Assembly (NCBI GenBank): GCA_028710525.1
Contig: JAQTTY010000004.1
Coordinates: 62,001-126,000, forward strand
Source: Gallionella sp.
Lineage (GTDB): Bacteria > Pseudomonadota > Gammaproteobacteria > Burkholderiales > Gallionellaceae
Length of the DNA: 64,000 nucleotides
Direction of reading: 5' to 3'
The stretch's first letter is position 1, and each line of letters begins with the position of its first letter. Shown piece by piece: positions 56,028-64,000 of this stretch. The position numbers and the translations under genes are program-made. Under the pieces are notes generated by a model, which did no database searches, was not told the origin of the DNA, and saw only the letters and a list, made by a program, of their open reading frames with translations.

Positions 56028-58144
56028 AATACCTCATCCTGACATGCGTGTTCGCCGGCAGCCTGCTGCTGTATCTGCTGTCAAGCAATAGTGCCAACAA
56101 TGAACTGTTCACCACGAAATATTACGGCGCCCTCCTTCTGACTGGTACCTTAGCAGTTGCACTGGCCGTGTTGGTGGGGTATCAATTTTGGCGTTTGCGC
56201 GACAAAATCAAACGTAAAGTCTTTGGCGCACGATTGACGTTGCGATTGACCCTTTTCTTTATTGGCATAGCTGTCGTACCTGGGATATTGCTTTATGCGG
56301 TATCGGTGGATTTTTTAGGAAAAAGCATAGAGTCCTGGTTCGACGTACGTGTAGAAAAAGCGCTGGAAGGCGGCTTGAACTTGGGCAAGAAAGGTTTGGA
56401 CAACAGCCTGAAAGAGCTTACCAAGAAGACCCAATTCATCGCACTATTACTTTCAGAAAAACCACCGAGTCGATATCAGATAGATTTGGCGAAACTAATA
56501 GAGGAAGGTGCGACTCAAGAAGCGGCAGTATTTACCTTGCTTGGAAAACCCTTGGCCTTTGCAACGAATGGTGATGCTCTGTTACCCGCTGTGCCGGATA
56601 ATTATATGTTGGGTGAAACGATTACCAAGGGTTCTTACTCCGTGATCGATAACACTATCAGCAAGGGTCTGACTTTGCGATCGTTGGCGCTGGTGACATT
56701 GAATGCCCCAACACCAAAGCGCTTCATCTTGCAGTTCACTCAGCCAGTTGAGAGGCAGATAGAGAATGATGCGGAGACGGTGCAAGCTGTCTATAGGGAC
56801 TATCAGGCATTAGTGCTTTCCAGGCTGGGGTTAAAGAGACTCTATGCGGTTACTTTGACCCTCTCTCTGCTGGTCGTGCTGTTGACGGCAATATCCGCCG
56901 CATTCTTTATCAGTGAAAAATTGGGGTCATCTTTGGAGTCCCTTGCTGAGGGCACAAGAGCGGTGGCACAAGGCGATTTCACTGGGCAATACCCGATACG
57001 CAGCAAAGATGAGCTAGGCGCCCTGACCGGCTTGTTCAATCAAATGATCCGGCAACTTTCGGACGCGAAGTCGGCAAGTGAGTTGCAGCAGCACCAAGTT
57101 GAAAGTGCCAAGGGCTATTTGGAAAGTGTGTTGACGCATCTATCTTCCGGTGTCATCGGCTTGGACGATGAGTTCAAGGTGCGTTCGGTGAATACTAGTG
57201 CTGCACAGATCTTGGCGGTGCCATTGCAAGAGTTACAACGCAGCTCATTGGCTAACCTAGCGGAGCGATACAGTCTGCTCAACTCCTTTTGCAGCACGAT
57301 CAAAGTCGCCTTCATAGAAACAACCAATGGCGAATGGCAGAGACAGATACAGCGTTTGAGCAAGCAAGGTGACCAGATATTGCTAATGCGTGGTACTCAG
57401 CTACCCAAAGCCTCGGGTGGCGGATTTGTAGTGGTTTTTGACGATATCAGCCATCTTTTGCAATCAGAACGACAGGCAGCTTGGGGCGAAGTTGCCAGAA
57501 GATTGGCACATGAGATCAAGAATCCATTGACGCCGATACAGCTCTCAGCGGAGCGTTTGCAACACAAACTTAGCAGTAAGTTGACGGGTGCTGACGCCGA
57601 GCTGTTGGAACGTGCCACCCAAACGATCGTCAAGCAAGTAGGCGCCATGAAGAATATGGTGGGCGATTTTGCCAACTATGCACGCGGCCCCGTATTGAAG
57701 CTGGTGCCTTTGAATCTGCACAATCTAATCGAAGAGGTTCTTGCGCTATACGAGGCGAATGCGGTCGCGATATCGTTACAGTTGGATGCCCAACAAGTCA
57801 GTGTGCTAGCTGATGCGACTCGTCTAAGGCAGGTACTGCACAATCTATTGCAGAACGCACAGGATGCACTCACAGACAATCCCAATCCAGCGATACAGAT
57901 ATCTACGAAGAATGAGGCTGGCGAGATCATATTGCAGGTGAAGGACAATGGCGCTGGCTTTGAGAGCAAAGTACTCGCGAAAGCTTTTGAACCCTATATG
58001 ACGACTAAGACCAAGGGCACCGGTTTGGGTCTTGCCATTGTCAAGAAGATAGTGGAAGAACACAACGGTCGTATCAATATCGAAAATGAGCAGCATAGTG
58101 GTGCGGCAGTCACCATCTATCTACCCATCGTAGTGGAGGCGTAA
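56024..58144 (+). CDS. ntrY: NtrY-type sensor histidine kinase
   Basis: Protein of 706 residues starting at TTG 56024, which overlaps the DUF4390 stop. Four membrane segments (about 5-20, 33-55, 73-96, 285-305) with a periplasmic part between the third and fourth; HAMP (about 300-360), PAS (365-470), HisKA with His496 in RRLAHEIKNPLTPIQLSAERL, and HATPase with LHNLLQNAQDAL, VKDNGAGF and TKTKGTGLGLAIVKK. NtrY senses nitrogen or redox state in relatives; the signal here is unknown. It is coupled to ntrX. Confidence 0.93.
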   Translation: MKYLILTCVFAGSLLLYLLSSNSANNELFTTKYYGALLLTGTLAVALAVLVGYQFWRLRDKIKRKVFGARLTLRLTLFFIGIAVVPGILLYAVSVDFLGKSIESWFDVRVEKALEGGLNLGKKGLDNSLKELTKKTQFIALLLSEKPPSRYQIDLAKLIEEGATQEAAVFTLLGKPLAFATNGDALLPAVPDNYMLGETITKGSYSVIDNTISKGLTLRSLALVTLNAPTPKRFILQFTQPVERQIENDAETVQAVYRDYQALVLSRLGLKRLYAVTLTLSLLVVLLTAISAAFFISEKLGSSLESLAEGTRAVAQGDFTGQYPIRSKDELGALTGLFNQMIRQLSDAKSASELQQHQVESAKGYLESVLTHLSSGVIGLDDEFKVRSVNTSAAQILAVPLQELQRSSLANLAERYSLLNSFCSTIKVAFIETTNGEWQRQIQRLSKQGDQILLMRGTQLPKASGGGFVVVFDDISHLLQSERQAAWGEVARRLAHEIKNPLTPIQLSAERLQHKLSSKLTGADAELLERATQTIVKQVGAMKNMVGDFANYARGPVLKLVPLNLHNLIEEVLALYEANAVAISLQLDAQQVSVLADATRLRQVLHNLLQNAQDALTDNPNPAIQISTKNEAGEIILQVKDNGAGFESKVLAKAFEPYMTTKTKGTGLGLAIVKKIVEEHNGRINIENEQHSGAAVTIYLPIVVEA

Positions 58145-58788
58145 TGACAATACAGAAGATATTAGTAGTAGATGACGAGATCGGGATACGCGAGTTATTG
58201 GCCGAGATTTTGTCTGATGAAGGTTATCAGGTGGAATTAGCCGAGGGTGCAGAGCAAGCGAGGGTGATACGCAACGCACATGAGCCGGACTTGGTGTTAC
58301 TTGATATCTGGATGCCAGATACCGACGGCATAGATTTACTCAAGGAGTGGGCGGAGCAAGATCTGTTGACGATGCCGGTAGTGATGATGTCTGGTCATGG
58401 CACGATAGAAACAGCCGTAGAGGCGACACGTATTGGTGCGGTAGATTTTTTGGAAAAACCTATCAGTCTGCAGAAATTATTGGCGACCGTGGCGCGCGCT
58501 ATCAATACAGAAGTCAACTTAGTTCAAGAGGTAGCACTAGAGTCACAGAATAATTTGACGGTAGAGATCGCGGGAGTCGAAAAGCAATATGCCTTACCGC
58601 TAGATTTACCTTTACGCCAAGCGCGTGACTATTTTGATTCGATTTATTTTCAGTATCATCTGCAAAAAGAAGACGAGAACATCACCCGTATCGCCGAAAA
58701 GATAGGAGTGGAACGTACTCATCTTTACCGAAAATTGAAACAGCTTGGCATCAAGCTAAATAAGAGAGGCCAAGCTGACAATCACTGA
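58144..58788 (+). CDS. ntrX: Short NtrX-type response regulator (no AAA+ domain)
   Basis: Protein of 214 residues; ATG shares one base with the ntrY stop. Receiver domain with Asp10/Asp11, phospho-acceptor Asp54 in LLDIWMPDTDG, Ser-Gly in VMMSGHGTIETAV and Lys in DFLEKPIS. It passes through a linker directly to a Fis-type helix-turn-helix (ENITRIAEKIGVERTHLYRK). The sigma-54-contacting AAA+ ATPase of full NtrX (about 240 residues) is absent, with no frameshift visible, so it should act as a sigma-54-independent regulator. Last gene of the def-ntrX operon. Confidence 0.9.
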   Translation: MTIQKILVVDDEIGIRELLAEILSDEGYQVELAEGAEQARVIRNAHEPDLVLLDIWMPDTDGIDLLKEWAEQDLLTMPVVMMSGHGTIETAVEATRIGAVDFLEKPISLQKLLATVARAINTEVNLVQEVALESQNNLTVEIAGVEKQYALPLDLPLRQARDYFDSIYFQYHLQKEDENITRIAEKIGVERTHLYRKLKQLGIKLNKRGQADNH

Positions 58789-58821
58789 AAGATGCCTTGT
58801 AAGCCAATAAAAACGGGGCAG

Positions 58822-58850
58822 TTGCCCTAAACATTGGCCTACGGCATAAT
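58822..58850 (+). promoter_or_regulatory. Sigma-70 promoter of tkt
   Basis: TTGCCC and CATAAT are 17 bases apart (four and five of six consensus matches). The tkt ATG follows about 60 bases later, behind a strong AGGAGG-like ribosome site. Confidence 0.55.
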
Positions 58851-58912
58851 TGCCCGCTTTATAAGCTTTGAAATGTAACCCGTCCCAGTGGGATGTTTAG
58901 GAGGAAGTAAGT

Positions 58913-60934
58913 ATGTCAGCCGTACGTAATGTAAACCCACCAAAATTCAATGACATCACTGGCGCGATTCGTATGCTGGCGGTGGATGCTGTACAGAAAG
59001 CCAACTCCGGACACCCCGGTGCCCCTATGGGTATGGCCGAAATCGCCGACGTATTGTGGAATCGCCACATGCGTCACAACCCGACTAATCCTAAGTGGGC
59101 TGACCGCGACCGTTTCGTACAATCGAACGGCCACGGCTCTATGCTGATCTACGCACTGCTGCATCTGACAGGCTACGACTTGCCTATGTCCGAGCTGAAG
59201 CGTTTCCGTCAGATGCACTCCAAGACTCCAGGTCATCCTGAGTACGGTTACACAGTAGGCGTAGAAACAACTACTGGCCCATTGGGTCAAGGTATCACCA
59301 ACGCAGTTGGTTTTGCGATGGCGGAAAAATTGCTCGCGGCTGAATTCAACAAGCCCGGTCACGAAATCGTCAACCACAACACCTACGTGTTCATGGGCGA
59401 CGGTTGCATGATGGAAGGCATCTCACATGAAGCATGTGCACTCGCAGGCACATGGGGTCTGGGCAAGCTGACAGCATTCTGGGATGACAACGAGATCTCT
59501 ATCGACGGTCACACTGACGGTTGGTTTACTGACGACACTGCTAAACGTTTTGAAGCTTATGGCTGGCACGTCATTCCTAATGTGCAAGGTCACGACAGCG
59601 AAGCTATCGAAGCGGCTATTCAAGCAGCCAAGAAAGTTACTGACAAACCTACATTGATCTGCTGCAAAACGGTCATCGGCGCGGGCTCTCCTAACAAGGA
59701 AGGTACTCACGACGTGCATGGTGCTGCGCTGGGTGATGCCGAAGTTGCTGCAACACGCGCGCACATCGGTTGGAACTACCCTCCTTTTGAAATTCCTCAG
59801 CACGTTTACGATGCTTGGGATGCGAAAGCCAAGGGCGCTGCGATGGAAGCAGAGTGGAACAAGAAGTTCGCTGCATACAAGGCTGCATTCCCAACAGAAG
59901 CTGCTGAATTTGTGCGCCGTATGAAGGGTGACTTGTCTGCGAATTGGGCTGCTCACTCTGCTAAAGCAATCGCTGAGATCAACGCCAAGGGCGAAACCAT
60001 CGCGACACGTAAGGCTTCACAGAACGCAATCAACGCATTACAACCCGCTGTGCCAGAATTTTTGGGCGGCTCTGCCGACTTGACCGGCTCTAACCTGACC
60101 AACTGGGTAGGTTGCAAGCATGTCAAAGCCAAGTCTACTGGTAACTACATCAGCTACGGTGTACGTGAGTTCGGTATGTCCCACATCATGAATGGTATGG
60201 CATTGCACGGTGGTCTGTTGCCTTTCGGTGGCACCTTCCTGATGTTCTCTGAATATGCACGCAATGCGCTGCGTATGTCCGCACTGATGAAGCAGCGCGT
60301 GATCTATGTGTTCACCCACGACTCTATCGGTCTGGGCGAAGATGGCCCTACTCACCAGCCAGTTGAACAGACTGCAACACTGCGTTACATCCCTAACATG
60401 GAAGTATGGCGTCCTTGCGACACCGTTGAATCTGCTGTGTCTTGGGTTGCAGCAGTTGAGCGTACAGATGGTCCATCCAGCTTGATCTTCAGCCGTCAGA
60501 ATCTGCAATTCCAGAAGCGTACTGATGCTCAGATCGCGGACATCCGTAAGGGTGGCTATGTATTGTCTGAAGCTGCGGGTGGTAAGGCGCAAGCAGTCAT
60601 TATCGCAACAGGTTCAGAAGTGGATCTGGCGATCAAGGCACAAGCAGCTTTGGCTGCAGAAGGTGTGAACGTGCGCGTGGTATCTATGCCTTCCACTAAC
60701 GTGTTCGATAACCAAACACAAGCGTACAAAGATAGCGTATTGCCTAAAGGCATGAAACGTATCGCTGTTGAAGCGGGCGTGACTAGCGGTTGGTACAAGT
60801 ATGTTGGTTTGGATGGCGCGGTAGTTGGTATGGATTGCTTCGGCGAATCCGCACCGGCACCAGAGTTGTTCAAGCACTTCGGTTTCACCACTGAAAATGT
60901 AGTCGCTACTGTGAAGAAGGTTTTGGCTGCTTGA
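58913..60934 (+). CDS. tkt: Transketolase
   Basis: Protein of 673 residues. Thiamine-diphosphate enzyme that moves two-carbon units in the Calvin cycle and pentose phosphate pathway. [30 protein letters not shown] and the TPP motif [18 protein letters not shown] followed by DDNEISIDG are conserved; the C-terminal part has [25 protein letters not shown] codon bias suggests high expression. It heads tkt-gap-pgk-pyk. Confidence 0.98.
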   Translation: MSAVRNVNPPKFNDITGAIRMLAVDAVQKANSGHPGAPMGMAEIADVLWNRHMRHNPTNPKWADRDRFVQSNGHGSMLIYALLHLTGYDLPMSELKRFRQMHSKTPGHPEYGYTVGVETTTGPLGQGITNAVGFAMAEKLLAAEFNKPGHEIVNHNTYVFMGDGCMMEGISHEACALAGTWGLGKLTAFWDDNEISIDGHTDGWFTDDTAKRFEAYGWHVIPNVQGHDSEAIEAAIQAAKKVTDKPTLICCKTVIGAGSPNKEGTHDVHGAALGDAEVAATRAHIGWNYPPFEIPQHVYDAWDAKAKGAAMEAEWNKKFAAYKAAFPTEAAEFVRRMKGDLSANWAAHSAKAIAEINAKGETIATRKASQNAINALQPAVPEFLGGSADLTGSNLTNWVGCKHVKAKSTGNYISYGVREFGMSHIMNGMALHGGLLPFGGTFLMFSEYARNALRMSALMKQRVIYVFTHDSIGLGEDGPTHQPVEQTATLRYIPNMEVWRPCDTVESAVSWVAAVERTDGPSSLIFSRQNLQFQKRTDAQIADIRKGGYVLSEAAGGKAQAVIIATGSEVDLAIKAQAALAAEGVNVRVVSMPSTNVFDNQTQAYKDSVLPKGMKRIAVEAGVTSGWYKYVGLDGAVVGMDCFGESAPAPELFKHFGFTTENVVATVKKVLAA

Positions 60935-60940
60935 TCCAGT

Positions 60941-60959
60941 CCCTGCGCATAGCGCAGGG
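60941..60959 (+). other. Hairpin between tkt and gap
   Basis: Perfect eight-base stem CCCTGCGC and GCGCAGGG with a three-base loop, just after the tkt stop and without a T-run. Likely an mRNA stabiliser or processing point, not a full terminator. Confidence 0.5.
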
Positions 60960-60992
60960 TTGGTCTTGATAGCTGTTGATTTTATAACTTAG

Positions 60993-62009
<1,017 letters not shown>

Positions 62010-62024
62010 TAAATAAAAGCAGAG

Positions 62025-62082
62025 GTGGATAGTCGGAGATCGATAGTGGGAAGAAATCCTGCCACGATCATCCACTATCCAC
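62025..62082. repeat. Imperfect inverted repeat between gap and pgk
   Basis: Arms 62025-62042 (GTGGATAGTCGGAGATCG) and 62065-62082 (CGATCATCCACTATCCAC) pair at 15 of 18 positions. The shape resembles a small REP or MITE-type unit, and could form an mRNA hairpin between the two genes. Confidence 0.6.
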
Positions 62083-62117
62083 TTTCTGTTTATCTTTATA
62101 AAGTTTAGGGGAAAAAA

Positions 62118-63314
62118 ATGTCTGTAATAAAAATGACCGATTTGGATCTCAAGGGCAAACGTGTCCTGATCCGCTCTGATTTGAACGTGCCTGTTAAAGA
62201 CGGCAAAGTAACTTCCGATGCGCGTATCACTGCATCCATGGCGACTATCAACTTCGCGCTGAAGGCCGGCGCTAAAGTGATGGTGACTTCTCATCTGGGT
62301 CGTCCAGAAGAAGGCGTCTACTCTGAAGAAAACTCCTTGAAGCCAGTGGCAGATACCGTTGCTAACAAGCTGGGCAAGCCTGTGCGTCTGATCAAAGATT
62401 GGATCGACGGCGGCTTCCAAGTTGCTGATGGTGAATTGGTGTTGCTGGAGAACTGCCGTTTCAACAAAGGCGAAAAGAAGAGTACCGATGAGTTAGCTAA
62501 GAAATACGCAGCTTTGTGCGACATCTTCGTGATGGATGCGTTTGGTACGGCTCACCGTGCTGAAGCTTCTACACATGGCGTAGCTAAGTTTGCACCTGTT
62601 GCAGCAGCCGGCGTGTTGCTGACTGAAGAACTGGAAGCGTTGACCAAAGCATTGCTCAGCCCAGCCCGTCCTATGGTCGCGATTGTTGGCGGTTCCAAGG
62701 TGTCCACCAAGCTGACCGTACTGGAATCTCTGTCCGAGAAGTGCGAGCAGTTAGTGGTTGGCGGTGGTATCGCTAACACCTTCTTGAAAGCAACTGGTCA
62801 TCCAGTTGGCAAGTCTTTGTGCGAGAACGATCTGGTTCCGACTGCACAAGCGCTGATCGCCAAGATGACAGCTCGCGGAGCGATCATTCCTATCGCGACA
62901 GACGTCGTAGTTGGCACTGCAGCACCATTCTTGCCAGGCAATGAGAACACACCAGCTATTCTAAAGAATGCCAAGGACGTTGCTGATGACGAAATGATCT
63001 TTGATATCGGCCCTGAGTCCGCAAAGGTTATCGCTGACATCATCATGAATGCAGGCACCGTGGTTTGGAACGGCCCAGTTGGCGTGTTCGAATACGATCA
63101 ATTCGGTGAAGGTACCAAGGCGATCGCCATGGCCATCGCCAACACCAAAGCCTTTACCCTCGCGGGTGGCGGCGACACCATTGCGGCAATCCAGAAGTAC
63201 GACATCTATGACAAGGTGTCCTACATCTCTACCGCAGGCGGTGCGTTCCTTGAGTTCCTCGAAGGCAAGACTTTGCCTGCAGTCGAGATCCTTGAGCAAC
63301 GCGCTAGTAAATAA
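62118..63314 (+). CDS. pgk: Phosphoglycerate kinase
   Basis: Protein of 398 residues. It interconverts 3-phosphoglycerate and 1,3-bisphosphoglycerate. Typical segments are [90 protein letters not shown] and [10 protein letters not shown]. Complete. Third gene of the cluster, 15 bases before pyk. Confidence 0.98.
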   Translation: MSVIKMTDLDLKGKRVLIRSDLNVPVKDGKVTSDARITASMATINFALKAGAKVMVTSHLGRPEEGVYSEENSLKPVADTVANKLGKPVRLIKDWIDGGFQVADGELVLLENCRFNKGEKKSTDELAKKYAALCDIFVMDAFGTAHRAEASTHGVAKFAPVAAAGVLLTEELEALTKALLSPARPMVAIVGGSKVSTKLTVLESLSEKCEQLVVGGGIANTFLKATGHPVGKSLCENDLVPTAQALIAKMTARGAIIPIATDVVVGTAAPFLPGNENTPAILKNAKDVADDEMIFDIGPESAKVIADIIMNAGTVVWNGPVGVFEYDQFGEGTKAIAMAIANTKAFTLAGGGDTIAAIQKYDIYDKVSYISTAGGAFLEFLEGKTLPAVEILEQRASK

Positions 63315-63328
63315 TCAGATAGGAATCA

Positions 63329-64000
63329 CATGCTGCGTAGAACCAAAATAGTAGCAACCTTAGGCCCTGCCTCAAGTAGTCAGAAGGTGTTGGAAGACAT
63401 GATACGTGCTGGGGTAGACCTAGTGCGTATGAACTTCTCCCATGGCTCGGCGCAAGATCATATGAAACGTGCCGAAACCGTACGTGCTGCTGCTGCAGCC
63501 GTGGGTCGTACCGTGGGTATCCTGGCCGACTTGCAAGGTCCTAAGATACGCGTGCGCAAATTCGAGAATGACAAGATCATCCTGAACAAGGGTGACTCTT
63601 TCATCCTCGATGCGTCTCTTGATGGTTTGGGTAATCAAGAGCGTGTGGGTCTGGATTACAAAGAACTGCCTAACGACGTGGATGTCGGCACCGTACTGTT
63701 GTTGAATGACGGTATGCTGGAATTCCATGTGACCAGTGTAAAAGGCACTGAAGTCCATTGCGTAGTCGTGCGTGGTGGTGTGCTTTCTAACAACAAAGGT
63801 ATCAATCGCAAAGGTGGCGGACTGACTGCGCCTGCGTTGACAGACAAGGACAAAGAAGACATCAAGACAGCGGCGCTGATACAAGCCGACTACTTGGCTG
63901 TTTCCTTCCCTCGTACCGGTGATGACATGCGTATGGCTCGTGAATTGATGCACGCGGCAGGCGGTAAAAGTCTGCTGATGGCAAAGATCGAACGTGCCGA
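63329..64000 (+). CDS. pyk: Pyruvate kinase (3' end outside window)
   Basis: The first 224 codons are present, running to the window edge. AGGA lies before ATG 63329. MLRRTKIVATLGPASSS, VRMNFSHGSAQDH with the catalytic Arg and Asn-Phe-Ser-His, ILADLQGPKIRVRKFE and the start of the B domain and ADYLAVSFPRTGDDM are clearly pyruvate kinase. The rest of the active site (MAKIERA... and beyond) is cut. It links the Calvin/glycolysis cluster to pyruvate formation. Confidence 0.95.

Noticed and set aside
63420-63953. Minus-strand frame of 177 codons opposite pyk
   Set aside because: Antisense shadow of the clear pyruvate kinase reading frame.

Overview
This 64 kb window is a chromosomal segment of a betaproteobacterium and runs across the replication-origin region. 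The order rpmH-rnpA-yidD-yidC-mnmE-mnmG-rsmG-parA-parB-atpIBEFHAGDC on one side and dnaA-dnaN-gyrB on the other, with a cluster of Calvin-cycle and glycolysis genes and a Cyc2-type cytochrome-porin, fits an autotrophic, probably iron-oxidising member of the Nitrosomonadales (Gallionella/Sideroxydans-like). That taxonomic call is inference from gene content; no rRNA is present to confirm it.

Layout. 1-4.5 kb: small envelope proteins (DUF4124-like, surface-adhesin-E-like, two TPM-domain proteins with LemA, a glycine-zipper lipoprotein) and thiol peroxidase. 4.5-9.3 kb: glycine cleavage operon gcvT-gcvH-gcvP on the minus strand, led by a tandem glycine riboswitch and a terminator hairpin, with REP-like palindromes around gcvP. 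9.3-13.9 kb, plus strand: an SDR-like protein, an OmpR-type two-component system and the monoheme outer-membrane cytochrome-porin, a likely Cyc2 iron oxidase. 14-24.5 kb, minus strand: DUF3426 protein, prmA, accC, accB, aroQ, dsbD, cutA, holA, lptE, leuS. 24.6-26.5 kb, plus strand: FecR/SPOR-like protein and phosphoribulokinase.

26.6-41.4 kb, minus strand: the whole F1Fo ATP synthase operon, parB, parA, rsmG, mnmG, mnmE, yidC, yidD, rnpA and rpmH (44 codons). 41.4-46.7 kb, plus strand: dnaA, dnaN and gyrB in noticeably AT-rich DNA, with DnaA-box-like sites. Two parS sites (37.75 and 44.25 kb) flank dnaA. 46.9-47.3 kb holds a 343-bp internally deleted IS21-family element with both terminal repeats and a 7-bp target duplication. 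47.4-52.6 kb, minus strand: LysM protein, dprA, smg, topA. 52.7-58.8 kb, plus strand: def, fmt, rsmB, DUF4390 protein, ntrY and a short ntrX. 58.9 kb to the end: tkt, gap, pgk and the start of pyk.

Functional picture: Cyc2 would feed electrons from an outside donor into respiration, the ATP synthase would use the resulting gradient, and phosphoribulokinase with transketolase, GAPDH and PGK would serve the Calvin cycle; RuBisCO is not in the window. No rRNA, tRNA, CRISPR array, prophage or defence island was seen. I did not find a clearly undescribed system; the most worthwhile leads are the Cyc2/two-component neighbourhood, the miniature IS21 derivative and the FecR/SPOR protein upstream of cbbP.
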